NCBI RefSeq assembly: GCF_043641665.1
Contig: NC_092203.1
Location: forward strand, 10,893,873 to 10,957,872
From: Enoplosus armatus
Lineage: Eukaryota > Chordata > Actinopteri > Centrarchiformes > Enoplosidae
DNA length: 64,000 nucleotides
Reading direction: 5' to 3'
This document shows, piece by piece, positions 47,901 to 60,771 of the stretch. Under the pieces are notes generated by a model that did not search any database, had not been told where the DNA came from, and saw nothing but the letters and a program-made list of their open reading frames with translations. Both the position numbers and the translations under genes were made by a program. Within the stretch, counting starts at the first letter, position 1, and every line of letters begins with the position of its first letter.

Positions 47901-47965
47901 GACTGAAGAGTGAGCAGCTCTGCTGGAGGAGAGCGGGTGACGTCACGGGGAGGGGGCGGGGCCAC
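47870..47965 (-). promoter_or_regulatory. Candidate sh3bp4 promoter with CRE and GC box
   Basis: A perfect CRE palindrome, TGACGTCA, is at 47938-47945. A GC box, GGGGGCGGGGCC, is at 47952-47963. Around them are CpG-rich words (GGCGCGCCGG, CCGTCCGTCC). No TATA box. The cluster lies ~7.7 kb upstream of the sh3bp4 start codon and has no other gene near it, so it is assigned to sh3bp4 by position. Confidence 0.5.
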
Positions 47966-48039
47966 ACATGAAACTACCCAACAGTTTACAGCTGAAACGA
48001 TTAGTCGATTAATTGATTATTTGATTGACAGCTATTTTC

Positions 48040-48160
48040 ATGCAGAAGTGTACTTTTACTATTTTCAATGCAGAACTTTTGTGTTGGTATTTTGTATGAG
48101 TATTTCTACAGTGTGGTATTAATACTTTTAAGTAAAGGACCTAAATACGTCCTCCAGCAC
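48040..48160. repeat. Interspersed repeat B, fragment
   Basis: GTGTACTTTTACTATTTTCAATGCAGAACTTTT, GAGTATTTCTACAGTGTGGT, and ACTTTTAAGTAAAGGACC follow the repeat B order. Confidence 0.8.
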
Positions 48161-50704
48161 TCGTTTTCTCAACCTGTTTTGTTTTTGTTCTTCTGTCTTG
48201 AAGGCGTCTGTGTGGACAGATGGATGAAAACAGACGGCTGGATGTCGCCTCATTACAGCATCTTTGCTCCAATATTTCGCCGTTTTAAATCCTGGTGTGA
48301 TCAGACCTCTCGTCTCAAACCTGTTGCTCCTTTTCTTCTCCATCTTTTGGGAGCCTGACAAAAATAGGACGCCCACTACCACGTCCATCACCTCTCCATT
48401 AGAGCAAACGCAGGAAATTGAAGTAAAAACTGAAATTAAATTAAATATCACAGCTTTTGTTGCTACTTGTGTTTCCATTATCATTTATTTCCACAAATGT
48501 CGCATAAAAACAGACAAATAAAGGCGATAAAGTGCCTTTGGAGCCAGTAATGATCAACACATTGTGTGAACTGCCTTCAGTAAATCTGTGTTGAACAGGC
48601 TCTATAAATAAAGTTGAGTGGAGCTGAGGGGTAAATGGCTCGTGCAGCAGGACGGCGCTCTGCTAATGAGCCTCACTTCATTGAGGGTTTGGTGAATAAT
48701 CACTGTTGGCGAGCTTAAATCCCTCTGCGACTGCTGTGGCACCATTAATAATAATAATAATAACAATAGGAGCTTGTTTGAAAATGAGAATGTTGTTTTG
48801 TCTTATGCATGAAAAACAGGATGAGAATTTCACACTAAAAGTTACGTTTTCCATAAATAAAATGCATGAACAAGTCGGATGGTTGTTTTTTTTCACTGTA
48901 AATGACAATCACACTATTTAAAAACACTTAAGAGCATGTGTGAGAGTACACACTGTCTTCGTCCACACTCCAAAAGACGACAAGCGGAAGACAAACTGTC
49001 TCTAAATGAATGGAAACCACGTTTGATGTTGTTCGAACCTCACACACATTAATTTTCAGTTGAGATTGTCTCATTCGGTTTATTGATTCTTAAATAAATT
49101 ATATTTTCCTATTTCATGTCCTCATTGTGGTAATTAGAAGGAGAAATGCCTTGTGAATGTGTTGCCTTGTTAAGCTGCAGTGACATTATGGCCCAGTTTG
49201 AATTTTTTAATAGTTTTATTTGAGTTTTTTAGTAAAATGTCATGCAAAAGGTGTCTACTGAAGTAAAATATCTGTCTCTGTTTCTGCTTTGGCATTTAAA
49301 TCATGTGTATTCGCTGTTTATGATACTACAAGTTGAAGTTTTCACCGTCCTGTATGAGTTTAGTGGAGATTTTGTCCGAATACAGATTTCAGAAATATAG
49401 ATAGAATATACAGAATATCCAATGAAACACTTTGAGATGCCTGAGTGACCTCAAAGACATCAAATACGCAACCAAAAGGAAGAAAGCTTTACTTTGATCT
49501 GCTCTACCAAGGAAAGTCGTAATATTAGACCGCTGCAACATGCGGCAGCGAGGCAGCATGCGGTGCCCCCCCCCCTCAGTCATGCCGGAGGGAGATTTTA
49601 AAGGCAGCACCCAAAATTTCTAACAAGGCAGCTCATTAGACCAACAGCTGGAGGAAGACAAGGGGAGACTCATCCGGCCTTCACAGACAAGTTATTTTCT
49701 ATCACTTTTCCTGCATTTTCCTGCAATGTCACAAATGCTCTCAAAAAGCCGTTCTCAAGCAACATCAAGGGTGAAAAAGTCTTCACTTTTCAGCCTTTTT
49801 GCCGTTAATTCACGAGTTCTTATCTTATTCAGCTCATGCTTTTGTGACAGACTCAGACAGTTCAATCCCGTCCCAAAAGCTGTAGGATTTTAGAAAACAC
49901 CAGGCATCTCTCTGCCTTTCTCTTCGTACACAGAGCGCATGATGAATGCTACAGCAGCTTCAGGAAAGTGAAAGAGTGGTGATTTATCTGACCGCCCTCC
50001 ACGCTTTCTCATTCTGCCCTGTCAGGGGCCGAGGGGGGGGGGTAGGATGGATATCTGCAAGACGACTTATGGAGTGACCGGAGATCAGAGCAGGACTCTG
50101 ATATCCAGTCAGCAGGCCGGACTCACCTTGGACCTGCAGGATTTCTCAAACAGGTTCACCATCACAGGCTGAGGAGGCCATCGGCTAAATCAAAGAGGCT
50201 GAAGTTTTCATTTATTTCACAAGACGAAAAGCCAGATGCACCTCAACACACTGGAACCATTTTCTGCATTCAAACACAGTCTCTGACAGTCTGATTGGTC
50301 ACAAATTCACACAAGTATTATTAGTAAAAAGCCAGTTTTTGAAAACACGCCCTCCATCTCGGGCATGAAAGTATATTCTTAAACACCATCAGCTCAGGAC
50401 TCAAGATCACAAGATGTGCTTGAAAACTTTGGGAAGAGTGAATAATATGTCAAACTTGTTGTTCCAGCTTCTCGAATGTGACGATTTGATTGTGAATTCG
50501 GTCTTCTTACTTCAGGAACAGATGATCTTAAACCCAGTTTGCTTGCTTGTATCCGCGATCTCATCGTTTTGGTCCTAACCCAAAGTTCCCTACCATAGCT
50601 GGGGGGTGGAACATAGATCCGAACTGGTAAATCTGTCTCCTAACAAGACTAGGAGGCTACAGTCATGCTAGTAGCTCTGTGATGCTGCTCTGAGGCACAG
50701 CGGT

Positions 50705-50770
50705 GTTTGAGCTAAATGCTAACGCCAGCATGCTAACATGCTAACATGCTCACCGTGATAATTCACACAT
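50705..50770. repeat. GCTAACATGCTAACATG-type repeat
   Basis: GCTAAATGCTAACGCCAGCA followed by TGCTAACATGCTAACATGCTC, a short-period degenerate repeat common in teleost genomes; related words occur at 12608-12632. Confidence 0.6.
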
Positions 50771-51973
50771 TTCTCTCCCGTTTCCTGCAGAAAGCTCGAT
50801 ACTTGCGATGTAAGATACCGTTGAATGGACTTCCACGAGAGCAGCTTGTGTTCTAATACTTAACTTAATATTATTTAACTTAATATTAACCGTTTAAGAC
50901 AAAGAGGCAGACGTGACAGAAATGTGGCACAAAAAGCTGGTAGTTTGTCCAAAGAGGTGAGTGTTTTTTCCGTTGAACACGACTCACTCCGGAGCAGCCG
51001 TTGCTGCCCCGAAGTTCAGCTCTTATTAGAGGCTCAGACTGGGTTTGACGTGTCTATTCATCCAGGCTTGAATGGGAACTGTGGGATCTGAAAAGGGGCC
51101 TTCTATTCACGGCTTTATCGAGGAGCCTCGCTATCAGCCCGGCCCGCTTTGCATCAGAATAACTGAGCGTTTGCTTGTCAGCCAGGTTGGTTATGGGAAG
51201 AGACGCCAGGAATTTGGTTTATTTCAGATGCTGCCTGAATGCAAATACAGGAATTCCTTAAATTGTGGTAACTTCCAGCACTGATTGCTGCAGCAGCTCC
51301 CTGTCTTGCTTATAGATCTAATTGACAGCTACATTTTATCATTGTTTTTATATATTAGACATTTGCTATTGTCTGACCTACTGCATGCATCCTCGTCCGT
51401 AGACAGATTCTCATCTTTTGCTCTTTTTACTTCCCAGTTTTTCCCATTAAAGGCTTCTTTTTTATGCAGATTAAGTGTCTAATGATAGAGTATGTTAATA
51501 AGCCCTCGAAGATACATTTGAGATTTGGGGCTGTAGAAATAAACTTGTGATTATGCTCTTTAAATAAACGTACTTGTCAGCTGAGGAGGAGAATTTGCAT
51601 AATTCGCAAACTGTTATGAACCGAATGATGTTCGAATGATAAAATAGATATTAGTGACATTAGGGATGATACAAAAAACACTTTAAAGTACAATAAAATC
51701 ACAGTAATTTGCATTATTGGGTCATATGTCTTTATAAATGTTGCTTCTATGACAGCAAAGAACAGTTATGTTCAGTATAAAGTTGCAGGAAGTTTTTGCT
51801 GAGAGAAAAATAAATTTCTTCTTCTTCTTCTTCCTCCAGTATTATTCTCCTTCCTCTTCTCCCCAGCCCATCTGTCCAGGCTGCACAACCTGTTCATGGG
51901 AAATTACATATTCATCAATTCCCTCAGTTGCAGCAGTGGGAAAAGGCCACGGATTAGCAGGCTGTATCTTCAG

Positions 51974-51977
<4 letters not shown>

Positions 51978-52008
<31 letters not shown>
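51978..52008. repeat. (CA)n microsatellite
   Basis: About 15 CA units. Confidence 0.97.
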
Positions 52009-52009
<1 letters not shown>

Positions 52010-54561
52010 GAAATCTGCAGCCTCTTCTGTCCTTAGTCAGCAGTTTTAGGATTTAGTGTTAATTCCTGCTGATAAATTTACTACATTTGCATTTATGCAG
52101 ACCATAAATCACAGCAGGAATCCTTTGGAGGTTTAGTCAAATGGTCAGTTTCAGGAAAAAAAGGTGAACAGCAACAGCTTTTTATTCATCATTTCAGCAG
52201 GTTTATTCCAAACGGAGACCATCCATCCATCTGACATTTGGAATACAGACAATCCAACTCTGACAACACGATGAAACCAAACGATGCTGCTTTCTGAAGG
52301 GCGGCCTTTAAATCTTTAAATCCTCAAATCCCTGGTAACTACATGATTATCATTTCACTGCCTGGATCCTCTGCTCCAGCTACATCTCTACAGCATTCAT
52401 CTTCTGCTGCTCTTATCCAGAGAAACTTGCAAAGAGAGCGAGCGGGAAGGGATTTAGAGTTTCGCTCAAGGACACTCGAGAGAGATACGAGATGATCAGC
52501 CGAGGGTAATGATGTCTTCTGCAGTGTTTTGGCAGCAGCTTCAAACGATACAAATTCATCTTGTGAGATGGAAATGAGCGACGTCTGTTATTGATGGGGT
52601 CAAATACTGAACAGCTCAGTTCAAACTCTCAATAGTTTCCTAAAAAACAGATAGAATAACCTTGTAAACGGCCATTTTAGATGAAGCAGTTTAAAAGTGA
52701 AGCTTGTTTGTCGAATTTAAAGTTCAGGCTCTCAACATTGTTTAACAAGATTGAATACAGCAACAAATCACATGTAGAAAGCTTGATTATTACACAAAAC
52801 CAGCTGAACAAACGACTAAAGAAAGCACAAAAATGTAAGAACGCAGCTTTAAGGTCATTCATAATGTTTCATGTGAAGAATTCGGGTACAAAAAATGGCT
52901 GCAGCTCTGAGACGTATATCAGATTCATCTTTAAGTGCAGTCTGAGGTGAGTACTTCAGTGCAAAGACGGATTTGCAGCTTTACAGCCGAGAGCTGAGTC
53001 TCATCTGGGGCCTCACGAGCGATCGATCAATAGAGGGATTGATACAGAGAGTCTGCTCAGGTAATTCAGCACTACAGGGCTGGATCCTCTCGGCAGGGTC
53101 TCCTTTTGTAAAATCATTATCTGTGAACCCCCGCCGCCGTCGCCCACTTCAGTTCAACACCAATTACCCACAAACCCCTCTGTCCACATGTTTGCCATGG
53201 CAACCCGAGATGGATCGCCTGTGAGATAAATGAGTTTCTGCAGCAGTGACTGGTTTCTTATTGTGATTCATAATTTATGTTCATTACCACGCAGTTATTC
53301 AACACAGGGAGGCGGACAGGTCTATCTGCCAAAGTTGTGGAGTTCTCTCTTCATAAAACATCCGTTAATGAAGCGTTCTGGTCGTATGGAGTAAGATTTT
53401 TATCCCTCCTCAAAGAGTGAATGTGGTCAGAGGTCTTAGGGGCTCAATCAGCTGTTCCCAGGTCTGAGCACCTCTAACAAGTCTACTAGAGGAGTTTATT
53501 TAGCGTGTATGATGAAAAACAAAATTACTTTATGCACTATGCAGCCAAAAGTGCCACAAGTGTCTCGTATCTGCATCAAAAGCAACATATAAAGTACTTC
53601 AACTTGCCCAGCAAGTACTTCTAACTTCATACATTTACTGCAGTTTTTACAGAACGGTTTGACCACTTTTACTTCTTCCAGCAGTGGTTACTATAACTAT
53701 AACAGTCCAGCTAGCATCAGCTAACTGACATCAGCTAACACAAACACACCTGTTCAACATCTGGCTCGATGCACCTCTGGAGTTGGAGGTGGTGGCCTCA
53801 GCCCCGTCCAACACCTTTGAGGTGAACTGGACCTGGGATTCAAACCCACAGCCCTTTCACACCTTGCTCTGATGAAATACTACGTCTGTGTCCAAACATC
53901 TCGCTCTCAGTCTGTGTCCACGCTGTTTGGTCCAGAGGAGAAGCAGCCGTTTAACCTTTTTATGGATCTTCCAAAGGGTTTCCATGCTTCACCAGTTCGC
54001 CCAGTTAAATAAGATTTGCAAACTCTTCGACAGCCACACGCACACTCACACACACACACTTCCGAGTTCAATGGCTTGCCGTAGTTACATCCAAAGTGAC
54101 CGGCCTCGTAAAGTGGACGTCTTGTTTCCCCTCTTCATCCATCACGGCTGGTAATTATGATCGATGGGGGCGGAGCTCGGGCAAATGAAGGCCGAAAAAC
54201 ATTTAGCCGAGCGCAAGTGAGCAGGTGTGAGATTAATGGGGATACAAGTGAGTGAGGGAGGCTGAAGGTGTATCAGTAAATCATCGCCACATTAATACTG
54301 CGATGTCTGTGTAAGTACTGTCAGCTTCTGGCTCTGCTTTGCATTTTTTTGTTTGGGAGGGAAACCTGCTGCATTTGTTTCTGTCTGAGGAAGAGTGTTG
54401 TCCTCCGACAGCCGGATGAAGAATGAAAATGTGTTTATATTCAATTTACTTCCAACAGGAGGAAGGAAACATGGTGACGATTATGTTTTCTAGTCACATG
54501 CTGTGAAAGTTGCAAAAATAAGTTATTAGCATTGTTGAACTTTTTTGTCGTAATGTTCAGA

Positions 54562-54862
54562 GGTGGAGGAAGTATTCAGATCTTGTACCAAAAGTAAAAG
54601 TACTCCTCATGTATTTTAAGCAGTGGTGGAATGTAAATGAGTACTTTTACTCAACTTTGAAGCACTTGTATTTAATTTGAGTATTTCCATTTTATGCTAA
54701 ACTTTCTACTTCTACTCCACTACACTTCAGTGGGAATACTGTACTTTTTACTTCACTAGTCTCCTGACTTTAGTAGTATAATGTATATGATATATATGAG
54801 TATTTTTACACAGTTGTATTGCTGTTTTTACTTAAGTAAAAGATCTGAATACTTCTACCACC
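54562..54862. mobile_element. Interspersed repeat B, full-length copy with terminal inverted repeats
   Basis: Left end GGTGGAGGAAGTATTCAGAT followed by CTTGTACCAAAAGTAAAAGT. The reverse complement of the right end gives GGTGGTAGAAGTATTCAGAT followed by CTTTTACTTAAGTAAAAAC. The arms (~40 bases) enclose ~220 bases with CTACTCCACTACACTTCAGT. The 301-base size, inverted ends and lack of an ORF fit a MITE. Fragments of the same family are at 7576, 10160, 30408, 48040 and 59560. Confidence 0.8.
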
Positions 54863-55339
54863 ACTCTACTTAGTACAACTGGTTATATTTAGGCACTCGC
54901 AGCTCTTGGTTAAGGTTATTTTGTAATATAGAAAACGTCCACAGTGAGTTCAGACACAATGTGATTTTGTTGCCGGACCACAGTCTGGATGCGAGTCCAG
55001 GTCTCTGTTACCAAACTCCTGCACCCAAAGATTGTAAAGGTTTAATTGTGGGACAGATGAAGATTAAATCAAGCAAAAGCGTGTTTTTATTCTCCTGTGT
55101 GACAAGAATTAGTAATGATTAAAGTTCAGTCTCAGTGCGGCCGTGTCGTTATCTGCGGACAGGATTTCAAAGTGGCAGAGCTGCGTGACTGACAGACGGG
55201 TTAATCAAGTTGTTTTTAATCTCGCTGAAAAGCTCCCCGGCCGATTCCTATTATCATAATGAGCTCTCTCGTCTCTGTCTCAGGTCCTCGTGGCGGCAGC
55301 TGTTTGAGCGCTCGCATCAGAGTTGGACGGAGGGCACTT

Positions 55340-55400
55340 CCTGTTGCTGAAAGGTCACCGGTTCAAGCAGGACGTGTCCTTGAGCGAGATGCTGAAACAC
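55340..55400 (+). repeat. V-SINE-like fragment
   Basis: GAAAGGTCACCGGTTCAAGC followed by AGGACGTGTCCTTGAGCGAG combines a B-box-like word and the conserved GTGTCCTTGAGC block of V-SINEs. Confidence 0.55.
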
Positions 55401-55818
55401 TTCCTGTCCTCTGGAGCGATCTGGAAAAGAGTTGCAACCAAATAGTGCAGCTTCTGGCGACAAATTAAATTTTTGGTTCAGCCTCAAATTAATTAATCTG
55501 CCCCTGTAATTATTCATGTTGTAATCAGCCCTGACACAGATTTTTTACGCCTTCAAAAATCCAGCAAACGTTGTTTTTTTTGGTTTTTTTGGTTCTCTGT
55601 TTGTCTGTACAAATGTAATTATAGCAAATTGCTGCATGGCCAAGTCCAGATATGTTAACAGACATTTTCAGGATGGGCTGATTACATTTTGGCGATTATG
55701 CACCGTTGGATGAGTTTTAGCATGAAGCTAAAACAAAACAACTCTTAAGCCTCTGAGATGTTTCATTTTGCCGTAAGTGTTATCAGAAAAGTTTCCTATG
55801 AACTTCATCTGCTGAGGA

Positions 55819-55915
55819 AGATCATGTGATGCGTTTGAAAGCTGCAGAACAGCTACTAAAGGACCTTGTGGTGAGATTGTTTTGCCAACTAGAATTGCTG
55901 AATCATAAATTGCAA
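55819..55915 (+). repeat. Interspersed repeat D, copy 2
   Basis: GAAAGCTGCAGAACAGCTAC followed by TAAAGGACCTTGTGG and TTTGCCAA, matching 13855-13945 in order and orientation. Confidence 0.75.
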
Positions 55916-56756
55916 GATGTGGTGGTTTATTGGTGTTTTGGCAACATTTACAAACCGATAAACAACATGTTTCAATTTGGGGAAAACTTGACTCCTAAAG
56001 TGCCCTAATTTTGCAAATCAGGCTCCTCTCAGAAACACATCGACGTGAGTAATCCCCTCTGACGGCTCCAGAGAAGTCGGGGCAGCGGAGCGCCAGCCTC
56101 CCCGAGAGTTAGAAGCGTTGCTGTTCAGACCTGACGGGGGCTTAGTGTTCACCATATGGTGTTGTGGTTGTCAGGAGCTGTTCCTGATTGTGCGGGGGAG
56201 GTTTGGGTGGAAAGATTAGCTCTGTGTGGTCGTCGTCATGCTGGGCGTTCACTGCAAGACTGTCAAAACACTGAAGAAGACGCCTTCGCTGTTGCATTAA
56301 ACGATTAGCTTTAGTTTGATGCAGCGCAGACGTAGCTGTGCAAAAGTTATAGATAGATGGCAATAAGATTGTTAAATGAGACTAAATATTTTCAGAGTTA
56401 TATTCATCACACTGACTGGAAATTAGAAAGTGAAGGTTGTTTCCACAAAGTTTCCCATCGAGACTGGTGTCGTCTAATTATCCTGCTGCTTATCCTCTAT
56501 TTACTACTAAAAACAAGAATGGTTTCCATTTTTCTTGACTTTTTTTGTAGTAATGGAGGAAAAGTTTAGTTTAATTCTTGAAGCAGTTCCACTAATTACA
56601 AGTTTTGATTAACCGTAACCCTTTGCAAAAGCGGACAAAAAGTCACAAGTTCAATTCAATTCAATGCAACTTTATTCATCTCTGTGAGGGCAAACCTTGT
56701 GGCTCCAGAAAGCTGCATCAAGTCTGATAAATTTGGTTGAAGACTAGAAGCAGCTC

Positions 56757-56886
56757 CAGGCTACATTAGCCACTACTAGCATAAGACACCAGAATCTCTG
56801 ACCAAACTGTCCAGTTGCATTGGGGGTAATGTAGGCACCAGATTTTGACAAGGAAGATGAAAGCATGCAATAAAAAAGACTGTCCG
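56757..56886 (+). repeat. Interspersed repeat A, copy 2
   Basis: Matches 4758-4890 over about 130 bases with substitutions and small gaps. The CAGGCTACATTAGC, GTTGCATTG and TTTTGACAAG blocks lie in the same order and orientation. It lies in the gene-free right part of the window. Confidence 0.75.
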
Positions 56887-57654
56887 GCGCGACGTGTCAT
56901 TCATCATGTGTTTGGATCTTTTTTCTCCTGACTTGGATGTGTCTACACGGTTGAAAGGAAGGCTAGAAGTTAAAATACGAGGAGGAACAGGAGGAGACGC
57001 AGACAGTATCACTCTAATCAAGATTGTCTCACGAGCTTCATCAGCTGTTCTCAAACCTTTTTTAAAGAAACCCCGTTGTGACGTCCGCCTGCCTCGCTGG
57101 CTCGGCTCGGACACATTCGTCTCGGACCTGAAAACCTCGTCTGGCACACGGACAGATAAATCAGGCCCGAAGTCTCGCCGTCTGCTTCGGAAGGAAGAGC
57201 TTTTCTCCAAACACAACGCTGCTTCTTTCCTGGACGGCAGGACTTCCACCAGCTGTGTGATCTGTCTGTGATCTGATTCACTTAATCGACTGACTGACGA
57301 GCTAAAAATGGCTCTGATGACCCAGCCAGCGTCCGACGTTGGAAAGAGTTGAAAACACGACGTCAGCAGGCAGATTTAGTCCCTTTTTTGGGAGATTTTT
57401 GGACTCAATTACAGAAAATGTCGCTAATCAAGAAAGCTCTTGAATGTGTCCTTCGAAAAATAAGGATCAGTATGAGACTAAACAACTGAACAGCTTATGA
57501 TGGATGTTGTGATTCATCATAGACCTTTATTCAGTCCACAGCCTGTTTTCTGTTCAGCCTGTGTACCTGTTTATTGTCTGGTAGTATGTTTTCCTGTCAG
57601 TCCAATTAGCCCAAAATGGAGGAAGTCGTTATGTAGGCCATCAGGTACAGTCGT

Positions 57655-57656
<2 letters not shown>

Positions 57657-57686
<30 letters not shown>
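57657..57686. repeat. (TG)n microsatellite
   Basis: About 15 TG units. Confidence 0.97.
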
Positions 57687-57690
<4 letters not shown>

Positions 57691-57859
57691 TGTGTTGGAG
57701 GATAGAGCGCTCTGATCCAGGAGCCTCTAATCCCATCGGGGGGGTGAGAGTGGAGGCAGGAGAGGATTATGGGATTAGGGAGGGGAAGATGCGACATGAG
57801 ATGGCCACTCTGCAGCTGCAAAAAAAAAAAAAAAGCCTGTCAAAGCTGGCACGTTCGGG

Positions 57860-57873
57860 GTTGCCGTGGCAAC
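57860..57873. promoter_or_regulatory. RFX X-box-like palindrome
   Basis: GTTGCCGTGGCAAC matches the RFX consensus GTTGCCATGGCAAC with one change. Related words are at 53192-53204 (TTGCCATGGCAAC) and 60714-60727 (GTTGCCACGGCGAC). Motif match only. Confidence 0.4.
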
Positions 57874-59559
57874 GGAGGTGGAGCGCAGGTTCAAATCCGC
57901 AGCAGTGGCTCGATATAGGATGTTCATTCATGTTGATTTTGTTTTTATTAGAGCTGAAATCTGTCACTTTCTTTAGTTAACGTATAATCTGATATCATCT
58001 GCATACAGACAAAACACACGAGCAGTCAGCTTGTAATCAAACATTCAGGTAAGTAAGTAAGGTAAGTCAAACGGTGAAAGTTTGACCCAAACTATTATAT
58101 TGTTGTACTAACTGTAGTTGTGTGCATAGCTTTCCATTTCAGATGTGCTCACCTCCTGTCAAATCCAGCGGTGCAGCCTAATCAGACTTTGTTGTAAAGA
58201 TGTCAACGTGTACTCAGATCTCACCTGCTGAGAGTTAAACTCATTAAACTTCTTTATAAAGCTACAGGTGGAGTTATCAGAGTTTCATCCATGTTTTAAA
58301 GTTAGAATTCGGCTGAACATTTCACATCCTAAACGTTGCAGGTTCAGTCCTGTTCAGTGTGAAATGACCACGTCTGGTCTGACCCTTCATTGTATTTCTG
58401 TGATAAAGTGCTGAAGCTGTGTATTTCAAGATAACGACACTCCTTAAAATACCTTAAATAAAAGAAACACAAAAGAATGAATCAGATTTGAAGGGCGAGT
58501 CAGAGACTCAATGACTAGTCAAATGTCTTTTTGTAGTGAGAGTTTGTCAGAGAGACAGGAAGACAGAAAATCATCTCCTCTGAGCTCGACAACCGCCGAC
58601 CTTCACAAATCACCTGAGCGGCGTGATTGCAGCCATAACTCAGAGTAACACCCTGCACAATAACACTCACAGCGGCCCTGACCCTTCAGACAACACTTTG
58701 CTGCTTCCTAATATCCGCGTTTATGGCGGTTCGTCCTCCCGCTGCAGTGTGAACAACCAAATAAGCCAGATGGGATTCAATGTCTGCCTGACAGATTGAG
58801 GATCCGTCCGGATTACGCTGTGATTGGCAGCCAGGCGCACAGACACAATGCCAGGAAGTAACCCGGCGGAGGGAAACGCCAGCCAGGGCGAGCGCCATTA
58901 AACCACCAGGCATGACGTCAGCGAGGAAGACGTCTGTGAACTGCTTCGTCGGGGCCATCATTTCTGCAGTTTTAGTTTAACCGGAAGAGGTTAAACTACA
59001 TTAAAAGAAACTGAAGGAGATATTAAAGCATCATTTTGGTTTTACTTTTGTAGTTTTGGCCATCATTTATCATAAGACGTTTCTTAAAAACATTCATGGT
59101 CTCCACACGATGAATCCTTGTCATTTTGAGAATACCCTGACTTTCCTATAGCGCCACCTTGAGGTCTAATTTTCCACTCATCTTAACATTTTTATTATGT
59201 TATTGACAAACTGTCCTCAAAGTAAAACAAGTATTTTCTAACCTCATGTTTGCAGCAAGATTTGCTGCTTTTAATTTTGATTATTCTTATAATTTTAATA
59301 TATTTGTAATGAGGTTTGGTGTGTTGGTTGGACAAAACGAGCATTATGAAGGTGTCACTCTGGGCTCTGGTGTAATTGTGACAATTATTTCTCACTATTT
59401 TCAGTATTTTTACAAACCAAACAATCAATCGATTAATGGAGAAAATAATCGGCAGATTAATCCATACTGAAAATAATAAAAATAGTAAAAGAAATAGCAG
59501 TAAAATCCTGTAATAATAATCTAATGATATAATATATAATAGTATAACAGTCACAGGGG

Positions 59560-59650
59560 ACATTTTACTGCTTTTAAAGTACTTTTTCCTGATTATACTT
59601 ACATACTTTCACTGAAGGAACATTTTGAATGCAGGACTTTTACTTCATTG
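59560..59650. repeat. Interspersed repeat B, fragment
   Basis: TTTTACTGCTTTTAAAGTAC, CTTACATACTTTCACTGAAGG and TTTGAATGCAGGACTTTTAC follow the repeat B order. Confidence 0.7.
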
Positions 59651-60746
59651 GTTGCCACCTGGACTGCTGACTAAATGGGAGTTTTAAAGGAATCAATACA
59701 ATTGATCGATGAGAGTTTTAACTAAGACTGAACGGATACCCTTTTGACCTTGATGTTTGTGGATCAGACTGCCCCCCAGAGGTAGAAACACGTAACAACA
59801 ACAACAACAACCTTGAAGGAGGGGACGCCGAGGGAGGAATGAAACTCTAATAACTGTAATAGTTTGCTAAATGTGTTTTGCTAAACGTTTTTATGAGTTC
59901 TTCATGACCTTAGTTAGAGTTTAAAAAGCAGAAAGAATTGAATACTTGTTACTGTTTTTAAGACAGAGGACTAGAAACCACACATTCCTTCATCTTTACA
60001 TACATTTTCTCCTAATAAATGATAATTCCCCCTTCAAAACTTCCTTAATCTATAAATCCTGTCTTTCCTAGTCGTATTGTACCTTTAATTAATACACTGA
60101 CTTTGAAAAAATCCTTTAATTTTCATTTTGAGATAATAAAATCTGTCATAAATAAACCTGTAAATCATCAAAAATCCCTTTATTACTTCTCTATAATAAA
60201 TCCCACTAAAACTTAAAATCAACTAACCGTTTAAAGCTGTGACTGTTATATAATATGATAATACTGATTTAGTGGAGAATTTGAAGTGGTGTAAAACCTT
60301 TCAGTTTGATTATTGATACGTGAGTTATTACGATTATAGATGTGATGTGAGGTGAGTTTGTGCCTGACAAACTGCTGCCCTCTAACGGTGATGTGTGAGA
60401 ATTACAAGGTGAAGCTGAAACACTGTATGATTTTATTTTTTTTACTTTTGAGACCTGGTTTCAAATCCCTCAGAGACTCAGAGGTCAACAGAAACTTCTG
60501 TCCTGCCAAAACAATAAGTAGAATAATGAGAAGGTCAAAGGTCAGAGGTCACAGAGGGCTGACAGTAAATGGAGCAACTTCTTTGACTTTAGAGGCAGAA
60601 AAACAGACAAATTGCACAATAAAAATAACTTTAAAAGAAAGAACCCAAAACTCAGGATGGCTGCCAGGTGATGACTCAGCGGCCTGGCAAAAGCCTTTTC
60701 TCCAGCCCAGCGAGTTGCCACGGCGACAGCTCAGCTCAGGGACCCC

Positions 60747-60771
60747 GGGGGGGGGGGGGGGGGGGGGGGGG
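60747..60771 (+). repeat. G homopolymer of 25
   Basis: Twenty-five consecutive G residues following CCCC. The glycine-rich open frames over it are artefacts. Confidence 0.95.

Noticed and set aside
57887..57900. GGTTCAAATCC as a tRNA gene B-box
   Set aside because: No A-box at the right distance and no cloverleaf could be drawn; left as a possible SINE remnant only.
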